Shown here: one piece after another, positions 1-9,105 of the stretch
Numbering within the stretch: the stretch's first letter is position 1
Layout of the letters: each line of letters opens with the position of its first letter
Assembly (NCBI RefSeq): GCF_021533835.1
Contig: NZ_JAKFYQ010000001.1
Location: forward strand, 1,770,079 to 1,834,078
From: Synechococcus sp. Nb3U1
GTDB lineage: Bacteria > Cyanobacteriota > Cyanobacteriia > Thermostichales > Thermostichaceae
Length of the DNA: 64,000 bases
Direction of reading: 5' to 3'
Notes under the pieces: generated by a model
The model's input: the letters and a program-made list of their open reading frames with translations, nothing else
The model's database searches: none
Told to the model about the DNA's origin: nothing
Position numbers and translations under genes: made by a program

Positions 1-618
1 GGTGAGAGGAGTCACAATGTTGGCGGGGGCAGCCACCAGTTCCCGCGCCAAGATGGTGCCCGCCGCCAGTTCTGTAGCCCGGTGCAGAGCAGCTTCGTAA
101 TCGGGGCGAGATTGTTCTAACCCCGGCACCAGCAGCGTCACCTCCTGTACTGAAAAGCCGGTTTCTCCTTCCGTTTTGGCCTGGGATTTGAAACGGTTAT
201 CCTGGTGCGCCACCAACAAAGCGGCTTCAGCTACCGCCTGCACCACCCGCACCCGATCCAAACCGGTTTCCGGCAAAGACAGCATCACCTGCTTAGCTTT
301 AAGGCTATGGGCCTGGCGCAATCCATGGGCGGTAGCTCGTCTCAGGGCTTCCAAGGTGAGGGCGGCGGGATCCCCCAACCCCACCAACACCAACTTGCGG
401 AGTTCTCCCGTCAGGTGCAGCGCGACGCTGCTATTGGGCTTCCCCTGAAACCCCTGCTCCCGCACCACCTCGGCCACCAGCCCCGACCACACCTTTTCGT
501 CCCAGGGGGCGATTTCACCGGGCAGAGAGAAGCTACTATTCCCCTCCGAGGGGGCAAAGCAGTAAACCAGGGCACATTCCCCTTGGGTGAGTGGTGGATT
601 GCTGAGATGGAGCTGCAT
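1..618 (-). CDS. pepA: Leucyl aminopeptidase (M17), N-terminal part, cut by window edge
   Basis: This partial gene encodes the first 206 residues of a cytosolic M17 leucyl aminopeptidase; the metal-binding catalytic domain lies beyond the left edge. It starts at the ATG at 616-618 (MQLHLSNPPLTQ) and stays open to base 1. Residues about 1-150 match the N-terminal M17 regulatory domain in layout (LRKLVLVGLGDP, then EALRRATAHGLRQA). The last visible stretch, ARELVAAPANIVTP, is the linker motif that opens the catalytic domain in this family. It probably takes part in protein turnover. The short 110-base gap to the next minus-strand gene suggests possible co-transcription. Confidence 0.88.
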   Translation of the reverse strand, partial: MQLHLSNPPLTQGECALVYCFAPSEGNSSFSLPGEIAPWDEKVWSGLVAEVVREQGFQGKPNSSVALHLTGELRKLVLVGLGDPAALTLEALRRATAHGLRQAHSLKAKQVMLSLPETGLDRVRVVQAVAEAALLVAHQDNRFKSQAKTEGETGFSVQEVTLLVPGLEQSRPDYEAALHRATELAAGTILARELVAAPANIVTPLT

Positions 619-728
619 GAGAACCCTTTGGCCAAGCTGTCAAGACAAGATTCTCAGTCTATCCAATTCCACCGGCTCGTTGCGCAGGTTAACCGCTTGT
701 TTGCTGTCGTGCGGCTAGGCTTTTGGGG

Positions 729-1655
729 TTAGCTCAAGGCTGGGATCCCGGCCTCATCCAAAATGCGGGGGATCAAATGCTCAGCTTTGACTGCCATCAA
801 ATGTACCCCCTGACAAATCTGCCGGGCTTGCTTCACCTGCTCGGCAGCGATGCGGATCCCCTCCTCCAGCGGATGGTCGGCTTCAGCAAGGCGTTGGATG
901 ATTGCTTCTGGGATCTGGACCCCCGGCAGGTTGCGGTTGATGAATTGGGCATTTTTGGCCGATTTGAGCAGAAAGATCCCCGCCAGAATCGGCTTACCCC
1001 CGGGACGGCCCAGCTTGTCCATGAACCGCTCCAGTTGCTCAAAATCGGTTACCATCTGGCTTTGGAAAAATTCCGCCCCATTCTCCAGCTTGCGGTTAAA
1101 ACGCCGTTCCAACCCGGAAAAGCTACCACATTGAGGCTCTACAGCCGCCCCCGCCAACCAATGGGTACCCCCATCCGGCAGGGGTTTGCCATTGCAGTCC
1201 AGTCCATTGTTCAGCCGTTGAATGAGCTGCAACAACCGTACCGATTCCAGGTCAAAGACGGCGCGGGCATCGGCACAATCCCCCACTTTGATCGGATCCC
1301 CGGTTAAAGCCAGCACATTGCGAAGGCCGAGAGCTGCCCCCCCCAGCAAGTCTCCCTGGAGAGCCAGACGGTTGCGATCCCGACAGGCCAGCTGAAAAAT
1401 CGGCTCTATCCCCGCTTGATGCAACAGCACAGAAGCCGCCAATGGGCTCATGCGGGCCATGGCTCGATTGGAGTCTGTCAGGTTGATGGCATGAACCCGA
1501 CCCTTCAGCTGTTGGGCCAGTGCTAGCATCGCGCTGGTGTCGGATCCCTTGGGTGGGGTGATCTCTGCAGTGAGCAAAAAGTCCCCCTGCTGAATCGCCT
1601 GGCCAAACCGGGAAGAGGACAGTGATCTGGGTAGGGTCACAATTTGGAAGAACAA
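729..1655 (-). CDS. metF: Methylenetetrahydrofolate reductase family protein
   Basis: The product (about 308 residues) has the TIM-barrel pattern of MetF-type methylenetetrahydrofolate reductases: an early AEITPPKG strand with the catalytic-type Glu, then RVHAINLTDSN, NVLALTGDP (a flavin/folate-site motif of the family) and FFQSQMV. It would reduce 5,10-methylene-THF to 5-methyl-THF for methionine synthesis. No ATG lies near the N-terminus; a TTG at 1655 and a GTG at 1640 are the candidate starts and neither has a clear ribosome-binding site, so the first few residues are uncertain. It lies between pepA and a lipoprotein gene on the same strand. It could be a paralogue with altered specificity, since cyanobacteria often have divergent MetF-like proteins. 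Confidence 0.8.
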   Translation of the reverse strand: MFFQIVTLPRSLSSSRFGQAIQQGDFLLTAEITPPKGSDTSAMLALAQQLKGRVHAINLTDSNRAMARMSPLAASVLLHQAGIEPIFQLACRDRNRLALQGDLLGGAALGLRNVLALTGDPIKVGDCADARAVFDLESVRLLQLIQRLNNGLDCNGKPLPDGGTHWLAGAAVEPQCGSFSGLERRFNRKLENGAEFFQSQMVTDFEQLERFMDKLGRPGGKPILAGIFLLKSAKNAQFINRNLPGVQIPEAIIQRLAEADHPLEEGIRIAAEQVKQARQICQGVHLMAVKAEHLIPRILDEAGIPALS

Positions 1656-1736
1656 AGTAAAACAGGCTGGCCCATTATCGACTTTTCCTAGGGGTTTTTC
1701 CAGCCAAGGGTGTTGGCTCCTTGTGGGATCCTTACC

Positions 1737-3275
1737 TCAGGGGGTGGGCGATGCGGTAGGACTTGGAGAAGAAGGAGAGGGCTGAGAGGGCTGCACGCGA
1801 ACTTCTCCCAGCCAAACCTGAGGGTCAGGCTGTTGCAGATGCTGGCGCCAGTCTTGTGCCGCTTGGGATGGGATCCCTTCTGAGTTCAAAGACCAGCTCC
1901 AGCCGATCACCTGTGGCCACTGCTGGGTTTCTAGCCCCTCCAGCCAGGCTTCCGATTCTTCTGCGCTGGGATCCAGTCCCCCGACCAGCACAGGTACCTG
2001 GGAGTTCAAGGCGGTTAGGCGGCGATAGACCTCCTCAAACCCAGAGGGATCCCCCGACAGTTGCATCCTCAACCAGTCCATCTCCCTAAACTTGGCCCAG
2101 GTAGACACCGCTTCAGCCTTCTCCCCATCCAGTTCCAAAACCCAGAGCAAGTTGCTGTCTGAGCGCAAGGTTTGCATCAGGTGTTGGTAGGCCCGTTGTT
2201 GTATCTGCGGATCCCCATCCTCAACGGCTACTGCCAACATGACCGGGGTAGCAAAGCGTTCGATCCCCTGGGCCCAGGAACGCAGGGTCTCATCCTGTTC
2301 CCCGGCTGCTATAGAGGAGGACTGGGCTGGATCCAGCCGCAAGCGTAGGTACGGCACCGAGCCACTTTCCCGAATACGATTGGCCAGCTGCTGTGGAAAG
2401 TCCTGACGCGGATCCCAGAGGTGCTCCACTTCCACCCAGGCAGGGGTCTGACCGATGGCTTGCCGATAGGCGTAGAGCTGATCCCGAGTCGGGGATCCCG
2501 GCCATGTGGTGGCGTGGTACAGCTTGCCCAGCGGTGGTGGCAGGGGTTTGCCCCGTTGGAAAGGCGCGGAATCCGGTGGAATCGGGGAAGTGAGCAGCAG
2601 ATCCAGCTGCAGCGGCGGTACTGGAACCGTGGAGGTAGAATCCGGCAGGACAAAAGGCAGTGTCCAGGTGCGTTCTTGGAGTTGGCCCCGGGTGATCTGG
2701 CTGGAGCTGAAGTCTTGAGGTGGGGGCAGAGGCTCTAGCGCTGTTTCGCCCAGGAAGGCCCGCTGTACCGTTAGGCGCACTCCTTCGCCAGGATGAATCA
2801 GGGAGGTCATGGTATCCAGCTGCAAAGTCCCGCTGAGGCGGGTGGAAGTCGCGTTGGGCTGAATCTGGAGAGAGAACGTGAGCTGGTTCGGACGGTAGGT
2901 GCCGAGGGCACGGGAAGGGGGCATTGGGGTCGGGGAGCCCGGTTGCCAGTGAAGGCTGTCGCAGTCGGTGCAGGGGAGGATGGCCTGTGGGGTTAGGGAA
3001 ACCGGGGCTGAACGGGCTGTCTGCAATTGTTCAGGCGTGAGGACAAAACTGGCCCAGAGGTGCTTCAGACGGGGATCCTGACCCGGTTGAATATCGGAAA
3101 AGGTTTGGCCCTCGGGGGTTGCCGTGCGGGTGCCCACAGCGGTGCCATCCAAAGGAACCGTAGAAACCGGATCGTCCGAACAGCCGCTCAGGAGCCTGAC
3201 CGAAAGGAGTAGCGGCAGCACCCATCGGCTCGAGGGGTTGAACTTGGATCGCTGGCTTAGGGCTCCCTGCATCAT
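1737..3275 (-). CDS. Lipoprotein with a possible GH26-like barrel, function unknown
   Basis: This 512-residue protein starts with a hydrophobic signal and a lipobox (LLSGC, Cys near residue 32), so it is probably a lipoprotein. The segment after the lipobox is Pro/Ser/Thr-rich with a beta-rich region (LSGTLQLDTMTSLIHPGE). The C-terminal half has alternating strand and helix segments (AWVEVEHLWDPRQ, SGSVPYLRLRL, PVMLAVAVEDGD, PQVIGWSWSLN) that recall the GH26 mannanase-type TIM barrel often found in bacterial surface proteins. I could not place both catalytic glutamates, so activity is unproven. The tail is low-complexity Ser/Pro (SQPSPSSPSPTASPTP). Start ATG at 3275; a second Met follows directly. 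Confidence 0.6.
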   Translation of the reverse strand: MMQGALSQRSKFNPSSRWVLPLLLSVRLLSGCSDDPVSTVPLDGTAVGTRTATPEGQTFSDIQPGQDPRLKHLWASFVLTPEQLQTARSAPVSLTPQAILPCTDCDSLHWQPGSPTPMPPSRALGTYRPNQLTFSLQIQPNATSTRLSGTLQLDTMTSLIHPGEGVRLTVQRAFLGETALEPLPPPQDFSSSQITRGQLQERTWTLPFVLPDSTSTVPVPPLQLDLLLTSPIPPDSAPFQRGKPLPPPLGKLYHATTWPGSPTRDQLYAYRQAIGQTPAWVEVEHLWDPRQDFPQQLANRIRESGSVPYLRLRLDPAQSSSIAAGEQDETLRSWAQGIERFATPVMLAVAVEDGDPQIQQRAYQHLMQTLRSDSNLLWVLELDGEKAEAVSTWAKFREMDWLRMQLSGDPSGFEEVYRRLTALNSQVPVLVGGLDPSAEESEAWLEGLETQQWPQVIGWSWSLNSEGIPSQAAQDWRQHLQQPDPQVWLGEVRVQPSQPSPSSPSPTASPTP

Positions 3276-3471
3276 TTCACCTCAGTCACCTCAGTCACAT
3301 CACCACTCAGGCCCCATTGGCCCGCAAAACTTCCTCCCTCTAACCAGAGGGATCCTGATCCTCCTCCTTATCAGCCCTTTTATGCCTTGCCTAGCGCAGT
3401 TTGGAATTGATCTCGATCACATCCCTGCCATTCTCTGCCTCGCTGGTGAGCCTGACCGAGGGGATCCCGAC

Positions 3472-4290
3472 CTATCCTTGCGGCACCGCTACCGCTTCCG
3501 GGTAAATGGTCAACATCCCTTCGTAGAGAATTTGGCCGGCCTGCAATTCCAAGCGATCGATGCGCACGCCCGCATCTAACTGAATTGGGAAATTTGCCAA
3601 ACCCGGCACTGGGATCTCCTGACCCTCACTTACCCATACCGGGTTCACCAACAGCAGCTGGTTTTGGTTCTGGGCCTGCAACCCGGTTAGCACTGCGACT
3701 GGGACTGCTGTCCCTTCTGGGGTGATTAGATTAGCCTGGATGCGCACTCGTCCTTGTTCCAAAGTGACTTTGGGCTGGTTGATCAAAAAGGGTACCGACT
3801 GCTCCCCAAAAGGCAACTGAACTTGAGCTTCTGCCAGTTGAGACTGGATCAAGGGCGCTTGCAGGGTGCGGTTCAGGTCATCCTCGGTGAGGCGCAAACT
3901 CACCTGTACAGGTACGGGAGCCAAAAGCCGCAAGGGGCTACGTCCTTGTACAGCTTCGTTCACATTGAGGCGAATGTCCTGGCCGCGAAGTTGCAATTGG
4001 CTCACTTGAAATCCCTGATAGCTGAGGTTATTCCCCGCCACCTGGGCTTGGGGGATCTGCCCATTCAAAATTTGCGAGTCAGAACCGGTGATCTGCACTT
4101 GCAGATTATCCACACTCTGCACCTCGGAGCGAATCCAAGCCGCCACCAAAGGGTTGAGCAGGGATCCGGCAATTTGAGCAAATCCAGGCCAGGTCAAAAA
4201 CATCGTGGATAGGCTAATCAGCAGGGCAAACCGCAGCCGACAAGAAGAGGGTGGGAACTGCAGTGGCAAGTGGGAGGAGGAATGCAGCAC
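3472..4290 (-). CDS. DUF2993/LmeA-like phospholipid-binding protein
   Basis: The 272-residue product has an N-terminal hydrophobic segment (about residues 18-38, ending WPGFAQ) typical of export. It is followed by a DUF2993 (LmeA) domain: LLNPLVAAWIRSEVQSVDNLQVQITG, then repeated amphipathic strands (ISYQGF-type NNLSYQGFQVSQLQL, IRLNVNEAVQG, LTEDDLNRTL). Proteins of this family bind phospholipids at the cell envelope, and LmeA of Mycobacterium acts in lipomannan elongation; the cyanobacterial role is unknown. It is separated by 196 bases from the downstream lipoprotein gene on the same strand, in which I see no gene. The start codon is an ATG. Confidence 0.75.
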   Translation of the reverse strand: MLHSSSHLPLQFPPSSCRLRFALLISLSTMFLTWPGFAQIAGSLLNPLVAAWIRSEVQSVDNLQVQITGSDSQILNGQIPQAQVAGNNLSYQGFQVSQLQLRGQDIRLNVNEAVQGRSPLRLLAPVPVQVSLRLTEDDLNRTLQAPLIQSQLAEAQVQLPFGEQSVPFLINQPKVTLEQGRVRIQANLITPEGTAVPVAVLTGLQAQNQNQLLLVNPVWVSEGQEIPVPGLANFPIQLDAGVRIDRLELQAGQILYEGMLTIYPEAVAVPQG

Positions 4291-4409
4291 TTTAGCACCT
4301 CAGGATATAAGGAAAAGCAACCTGACTTGCTGATATTGGCGATCTGAATCTGTTCCCTAGGGTACGCTAAGCACTTGCCTGGCAACAGTGGGATCCCCCG
4401 CATACCTTG

Positions 4410-5795
4410 CTATCCCTCCGTCCATTGCGCCCAAAGGTAACCCAGCCGCAGATACTGCAGGCGCAGCTGTGGCCAAGGAAAAGGGCGCAAGGGCCGCCGA
4501 AACAGGGCACTGATCTGGGGTTGTAGGCCTGCCAGATCCTGAGCCAGAACCTTGCCCGCCCACACTGCCGTGGCAACGCCGCTCCCGTGATAGGCCAACC
4601 CAACCCACAGGCTGGGATCCGCACCGGAGCGACCGATGTGGGGGTGCATCTGGCGGGAAAGACAGGCTAACCCATTCCAGAAATGCTCAATTTCTACCGC
4701 TTTCCAGGCGGGAAACAAGCGGCGCATCTGCTGGTTCATGTAACTTTGCAAGTGCCGCCGTTCTTCTGGGGTATCCCGCGTTCCCCCCCGACCGCCAAAT
4801 AGCAGACGCCCGTCCGGCAGCAGCCGGTAGTAAAACAGCAATCGCCGCGTGTCGTAGAGGGGGGTGGGATCCCACCATCCCTGGGCTTCTTTTTCCGCTT
4901 CAGTCAGGGGGCGGGTCACCAGAATGTTGGAGAGCACCGGCAACAGGGATCCCTTCAAACTCGAGTGCAAGGCTTCTGGAGTGTAGCCATTGCTGGCCAC
5001 GATCACCTGTCTGGCCCGTACTGTTCCTCCCGGCGTTTGCCAATGATGCCAGGATCCGATCTTTTCCCAGGCCACTAACGGACTACAACTGTACAGTTGA
5101 GCCCCCCGTTGACGAGCTGATTGGGCCAACCCTTGGGTGAGCTTGAGGGGGTTGAGGCCAAACCCAACCCCAATGTTCAGAGCCCCGTAGTTCTCCTGGC
5201 TGTTGAAGCCTTGTTCCCGCAGTTCCTCCGCCGTGAGCAGCTGGGCCGGATACCCCGCCACCTGGGTGTAGATAAGGTGATCCGCTTCCAGTTCCCGCCA
5301 GTATCGCGGACGATGGGCCACCACATAGCAGCCCTGCCCCTGGGGATCCACCGAGAAACCCTCCACCTCTGCCAGCTCCAGTACCCCCTCTACCGCTTGC
5401 CGTTGATCCTGGTAATAGCGCACCGTTTCCGCTTGGCCCACCCGTTTCACCATCCAGGCATAAGGCAGATTGCTGGCCCCGACGCTACAAAAGCCGCCGT
5501 TGCGCCCAGAGGCGCCCCAACCCAAGGCTCCTGCCTCCAAAACATGAGCCTGAATCTGGTGATCGCGGGCCAGATGCAAAGCTGCTGATAACCCCGTTAA
5601 TCCTCCCCCCAAAATGGCCACATCACAGCTCACTTCCTGTTGCAAAGGAGCGGGATCCCGCCAACTCAGATCCGTGAGGGTGGTGTCCCAGTAGCTGCCC
5701 ACTGGACAGGCCGGATCATAGGTACTGGGAGGATAAAGCGCCCCCCTAGAAGAAACCTGCAGCGGCTTGACAACCTTTTCTCTCATCATCTCCAC
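4410..5795 (-). CDS. FAD-dependent oxidoreductase, DAO family
   Basis: The 461-residue protein belongs to the D-amino-acid oxidase/glycine oxidase fold family. The dinucleotide-binding motif CDVAILGGGLTGLSAALHLA lies at about residues 58-77, followed by LEAGALGWGASGRNGGF, the usual DAO-family second motif. VIVASNGYTPEAL and a late HPHIGRSGADPSLWVGLAYHGSGVA segment fit the C-terminal FAD contacts. It would oxidise an amine or amino acid with FAD in the cytosol; related proteins include PuuB-type gamma-glutamylputrescine oxidases, but the substrate cannot be read from the sequence. Two close ATGs (M-E-M-M) begin the ORF. It precedes a LmeA-like gene on the same strand. Confidence 0.82.
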   Translation of the reverse strand: MEMMREKVVKPLQVSSRGALYPPSTYDPACPVGSYWDTTLTDLSWRDPAPLQQEVSCDVAILGGGLTGLSAALHLARDHQIQAHVLEAGALGWGASGRNGGFCSVGASNLPYAWMVKRVGQAETVRYYQDQRQAVEGVLELAEVEGFSVDPQGQGCYVVAHRPRYWRELEADHLIYTQVAGYPAQLLTAEELREQGFNSQENYGALNIGVGFGLNPLKLTQGLAQSARQRGAQLYSCSPLVAWEKIGSWHHWQTPGGTVRARQVIVASNGYTPEALHSSLKGSLLPVLSNILVTRPLTEAEKEAQGWWDPTPLYDTRRLLFYYRLLPDGRLLFGGRGGTRDTPEERRHLQSYMNQQMRRLFPAWKAVEIEHFWNGLACLSRQMHPHIGRSGADPSLWVGLAYHGSGVATAVWAGKVLAQDLAGLQPQISALFRRPLRPFPWPQLRLQYLRLGYLWAQWTEG

Positions 5796-5837
5796 TCAGG
5801 GTTCTGCACCCTCGCAAGCCTGAAGATCATAGCTTGG

Positions 5838-6446
5838 TCAATGGGCGGGATCCCGTTCCGTAGCACCGGCCTCCCAATCGGCAGAGGTATTGTAGTCCAG
5901 AAAGATATCCGCAGTGTAAAGTTCCACCTCTTGTACCCGTTTGTCCAAGTCTTGCAACAACTGCCGCAAGCCCAAGGTTTCTTCTTTGAGGTGTAAAAGT
6001 TCCTCCCGCAACCGTGCATCGATCAGGGTGGGATGGCCGCGTCGCCCGCGATGCACCGGTACTGTAGCCCAGGCCCGATGGCGCAGATGGTACTCCAACA
6101 AGCTGTGGTAAATCCAAGCCGGACGAGGTTGATCCACCGCCGAAATCCCCAACACCCGAAAGTCCGCTGGGATCCCTTCCACCCCAACGCGAATGGAATG
6201 GGTTTTGCCCGCCTCGAGATCCGGGTTAATCAACACCTCAGCCCCGTGCAAATGGGGTTCGGCAGCCGCCAAATTATGGGATCCCAGCACTACCCACGGC
6301 TGAAACCCCGCCTGTCGCCATTGAGCAATTTGATAGGACAGAAGTGTCTGGCCCTCTTTCCAGGGCAACAGAGCCTTGGGCTCCCCCATGCGAGTAGAGA
6401 ACCCAGCCGACAGGATCAGAGCGTGCAGATTGAGTTCATTTACCAA
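5838..6446 (-). CDS. MobA/MocA-like nucleotidyltransferase
   Basis: The 202-residue protein has the NTP-transferase P-loop-like motif [18 protein letters not shown] near its start and the metal-site region GISAVDQPR (VDQP is the MocA/MobA family's second motif). The best match in pattern is MocA-type CTP:molybdopterin cytidylyltransferase, which prepares the cofactor for xanthine-dehydrogenase-type enzymes; no such enzyme lies in this window, so another NTP-transfer reaction is possible. The C-terminal part is longer and helical ([16 protein letters not shown]). The ORF overlaps the end of tatC by 11 bases on the same strand, which suggests co-transcription and translational coupling. Confidence 0.78.
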   Translation of the reverse strand: MVNELNLHALILSAGFSTRMGEPKALLPWKEGQTLLSYQIAQWRQAGFQPWVVLGSHNLAAAEPHLHGAEVLINPDLEAGKTHSIRVGVEGIPADFRVLGISAVDQPRPAWIYHSLLEYHLRHRAWATVPVHRGRRGHPTLIDARLREELLHLKEETLGLRQLLQDLDKRVQEVELYTADIFLDYNTSADWEAGATERDPAH

Positions 6447-7224
6447 GTAGCTTCACCAGAACGATGCCGAACAAGTAGAGAAAAGTGACTGCTCCCGCCA
6501 AAAGACTCTGGGTGAGGGGATCCGTGGAGGGGGTAAGAATGGCTCCCGCCACCACCGAACCCAGAACCACATATCGCCAACCTTTGAACATTTGCTCCGC
6601 ACTAACCAAGCCCAGCCCCCCCAGCAAAGCCTGCAAAATCGGCACTTGGAAGGCCAACCCTGTGCTAAACAGCAGCAGCAACACAAACTCAAAATAGCGG
6701 TCGATTGACCAAGCTTGATCCACAACTCCTTCGCCGTACCGAATGAAGAAATTCAAGGCCGCTGGAATCAGTAGGTAGTAGGCAAAGACTAACCCAACCA
6801 CAAACAGGATGCTTGAGCCAAACACCACCGGCCCCAGCAGTCTTCGCTCCTTAACACTCAGTCCCGGCAGGACGAAACGGGCAATTTGATACAGCAAAAA
6901 TGGAGTGGCCAACACCAAGCCGGAATAGGCCGCCACCTTCATGGATACGAAGAAATACTCTCCGGGGGCCAGTTGCAAGAAGGTCACCCCCTGGGCGGGC
7001 ACTTCTAGCAGGGCAACGATGCGGTTCACCACCACAAAGCAGGCGATGATGCACACCACCACCGCGATCACACTGGCAAACAAGCGGCTACGCAGCTCGT
7101 CTAGATGTTCCATCAAGGTCATCTCGACCTCGTAAGGAAACTCAGGATCCGTCTCTGGCGTAGGCTCAGGGGCGGCTGTTTTGGAGGCTTGCTCCAGGGA
7201 CTCCGTCTCAGAGGCGAGGGTCAT
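6436..7224 (-). CDS. tatC: Sec-independent protein translocase TatC
   Basis: TatC is the multi-spanning core of the twin-arginine translocase, which exports folded proteins across the plasma or thylakoid membrane. The protein shows the TatC signature [14 protein letters not shown] near residue 35, then six hydrophobic spans, the [23 protein letters not shown] region and the conserved [13 protein letters not shown] segment. I place the start at the ATG at 7222-7224 (MTLASETES), giving 262 residues, the usual size. The reading frame stays open upstream but there it runs through tandem repeats and is not protein-like. TatA/B-type partners are not in the window. Confidence 0.95.
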   Translation of the reverse strand: MTLASETESLEQASKTAAPEPTPETDPEFPYEVEMTLMEHLDELRSRLFASVIAVVVCIIACFVVVNRIVALLEVPAQGVTFLQLAPGEYFFVSMKVAAYSGLVLATPFLLYQIARFVLPGLSVKERRLLGPVVFGSSILFVVGLVFAYYLLIPAALNFFIRYGEGVVDQAWSIDRYFEFVLLLLFSTGLAFQVPILQALLGGLGLVSAEQMFKGWRYVVLGSVVAGAILTPSTDPLTQSLLAGAVTFLYLFGIVLVKLLGK

Positions 7225-7260
7225 GGCCAAGAAGTGACAAAATGTTCTCCGATATCTTAG

Positions 7261-7331
7261 CGCTGCCGCGCCGCAAGAGCGAAAGCGCTGCCGCGCCGCA
7301 AGAGCGAAAGCGCTGCCGCGCCGCAAGAGCG
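7261..7331. repeat. 25-bp tandem repeat, about 2.8 copies
   Basis: Three direct copies with a 25-bp period begin at 7261, 7286 and 7311; each opens with CGCTGCCGCGCCGCAAGAGC and closes with GAAAG, and the last copy is incomplete. The junction on the minus strand can form AGCG-CTTT-CGCT hairpins, and GCCC-GTA-GGGC follows at about 7345. The array lies 37 bases upstream of the tatC start, in the 380-base gap between tatC and the NTF2-like gene. I see no gene in that gap. It may belong to the tatC leader RNA or be a genome-specific repeat family. Confidence 0.9.
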
Positions 7332-7605
7332 TTGACCTTCCAGGTCGCCCGTAGGGCAGAAGCACTACCAAACCAGAAGCAAGCGATTCGGATTCGATGC
7401 CCACCAACAGGGATCCAACCCCCCAAAGCCAATCTGGCAGGCTCCCGCAGCTGGAAAGGGGCGCCAACCGATTGAATAAATGTACTAACTAGTACGATTT
7501 TGATCTAAACTGTAAGAGGCCAGTCAGGATATTGCCTGTCAGAATCAGGGATCCCGTCTGAGCCGCTTTTTTGTGTTCCCTAACACTGCTTTTGAGGACA
7601 TGGCC

Positions 7606-7962
7606 ATGAGTGCAGATTTGAAAGCCCTCTTCCAGGACATCCACGAGAAAGTCTTGCAGGGCAAGGCAATGGATGTATTTGAGCAATACTACGCGGACGA
7701 TGTGGTGATGCAGGAGAACGAAGCTCCTCCTACAGTGGGTAAAGAGGTCAATCGTGCCCGCGAGCTGGACTTTTTCTCGAAGGTAACCGAGTTTCGTAGC
7801 CTTGAGCTGAAAAACGTAGCCTTTGGAGAAGACACCATTTTTGCGGAGTGGTTTGCTGACTACACCCATGCCGAATGGGGCAAACGCACCTACCATCAGG
7901 TTTCTGTGTCCAAGTGGCGAGATGGCAAAATCGTCCACGAGCGGTTCTACTACGGCAGCTAG
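7606..7962 (+). CDS. NTF2-like/SnoaL-like domain protein
   Basis: The product (118 residues from the chosen start) has the compact cone-shaped NTF2/SnoaL pattern: a helical start (LKALFQDIHEKVLQGKAMDVFEQYYADDVVMQEN), then a curved sheet ending in the strands GKRTYHQVSVSKWRDGKIVHERFYYG. Such proteins can be small enzymes or binding proteins; I cannot assign a ligand. I chose the ATG at 7606 because GAGG lies 8 bases upstream; the in-frame ATG at 7600 and GTG at 7573 are less well placed. The methyltransferase gene downstream starts about 110 bases later on the same strand. Confidence 0.75.
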   Translation: MSADLKALFQDIHEKVLQGKAMDVFEQYYADDVVMQENEAPPTVGKEVNRARELDFFSKVTEFRSLELKNVAFGEDTIFAEWFADYTHAEWGKRTYHQVSVSKWRDGKIVHERFYYGS

Positions 7963-8070
7963 GTAGCTCTAGAGATTGACCATGTTTTTAACGGATAGGT
8001 GATTGGGCTGGCCTCAGGGATCCCTGGGGTCAATTTTTTTGTTTCGGAAAGGACGGATAAGCCTCCTAAG

Positions 8071-9027
8071 ATGGTTCTAGAGATTGCCCGGCGTTTTCTT
8101 TTGGTGCCCATGATCGCTTCTAATGTTGCTACTCCCACCCTGACCAGTCGTTTGGTGAATGGCCTGCTGTCGATCAAGCCCCTGTTTAACTGGGCCAAAG
8201 GGCAGGCGCGCACTTTGATGATCAAAAGGGCTGCTGACATTGGTGTGGATTGGTTTGGTCGGGTTCAAGCCTTGATGGCCCAAGATTTGGCAACAGAGTT
8301 AGCAGCAATCGAAAATCCCGAGCTGGTTTACCCGGACTATTACCTGCGCCCCTTTCATGCTTATGATGCCGGGAACCTGAGTTGGGAAGCAGCGACTGAA
8401 GTGGAAGTGGCAGCCTATGCCGTCCATGCCCGCATTTGGCCGGATGCCGGCCCACAAGGGGATCCCCGTCTACGTCAGAGCTACCATCAGGTGTTGCAGG
8501 CGCGGATCCCGACCCCACCGCAACGTATTTTGGATTTGGGCTGTAGCGTCGGCATGAGCACCTTTGCCCTACAAGACCTCTACCCGGAAGCCGAAGTGCT
8601 CGGGTTGGATCTTTCTCCCTATTTTTTGGCGATAGGCAACATTCGGGCCAAGGAGCAGCAGCGGCAGGTGCAGTGGATCCATGCCCCGGCAGAGTCCAGT
8701 GGCTTGCCGACAGCTAGCCTCGATTTGGTATCCGCCTGCCTGCTGTTTCACGAGTTGCCCCAATCGGCAGCCCGACAGATTTTGACGGAAGCCCGGCGCT
8801 TGCTCAAGCCCGGTGGCTATTTTGCCCTCATGGATATGAACCCGGCTTCTCCTGTCTATGCCCAGATGTCCCCGGCGATTCTCACCCTCCTGAAAAGCAC
8901 GGAACCTTACCTAGATCAGTACTTCAGCCTCGATATGGCCGAAACTTTAGAGCAAGCGGGGTTCGAGAACATCACCCTTCAACCCAACACGCCTCGCCAT
9001 CGAGTCGTCGTTGCCCAAGCATGCTGA
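8071..9027 (+). CDS. Class I SAM-dependent methyltransferase
   Basis: The protein (318 residues from the ATG at 8071) has a helical N-terminal region of about 130 residues and a C-terminal Rossmann methyltransferase domain. Motif I is RILDLGCSVGMSTFALQDLY, followed by the acidic end of strand 2 (VLGLDLSP), motif post-I/II ASLDLVSACLLFHELP and motif III RRLLKPGGYFALMDMNP. It resembles the ubiquinone/menaquinone-biosynthesis methyltransferase family, but the substrate is unknown. An earlier in-frame GTG at 7999 would add 24 residues that look like translated intergenic DNA, including a GGGATCCC copy, so I prefer the ATG. Confidence 0.8.
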   Translation: MVLEIARRFLLVPMIASNVATPTLTSRLVNGLLSIKPLFNWAKGQARTLMIKRAADIGVDWFGRVQALMAQDLATELAAIENPELVYPDYYLRPFHAYDAGNLSWEAATEVEVAAYAVHARIWPDAGPQGDPRLRQSYHQVLQARIPTPPQRILDLGCSVGMSTFALQDLYPEAEVLGLDLSPYFLAIGNIRAKEQQRQVQWIHAPAESSGLPTASLDLVSACLLFHELPQSAARQILTEARRLLKPGGYFALMDMNPASPVYAQMSPAILTLLKSTEPYLDQYFSLDMAETLEQAGFENITLQPNTPRHRVVVAQAC

Positions 9028-9105
9028 TCTGCTGGTGGAGTCGGAGCCCGTTCTTGCCTATAGAGCTTGATCACCATTGATCAACCAGATGATCAACCAG
9101 AGAGC

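Noticed and set aside
205-732. Long plus-strand ORF at the left edge
   Set aside because: It is the antisense shadow of the leucyl aminopeptidase N-terminus, whose minus-strand translation shows family motifs.
7225-7467. N-terminal extension of tatC by 81 codons
   Set aside because: The extension translates the 25-bp tandem repeats and has no TatC similarity; the ATG at 7224 gives the normal protein.
9068-9105. Direct repeat GATCAACCAGA twice before the natH stop
   Set aside because: It is a short local duplication in a small gap with no further sign of function.
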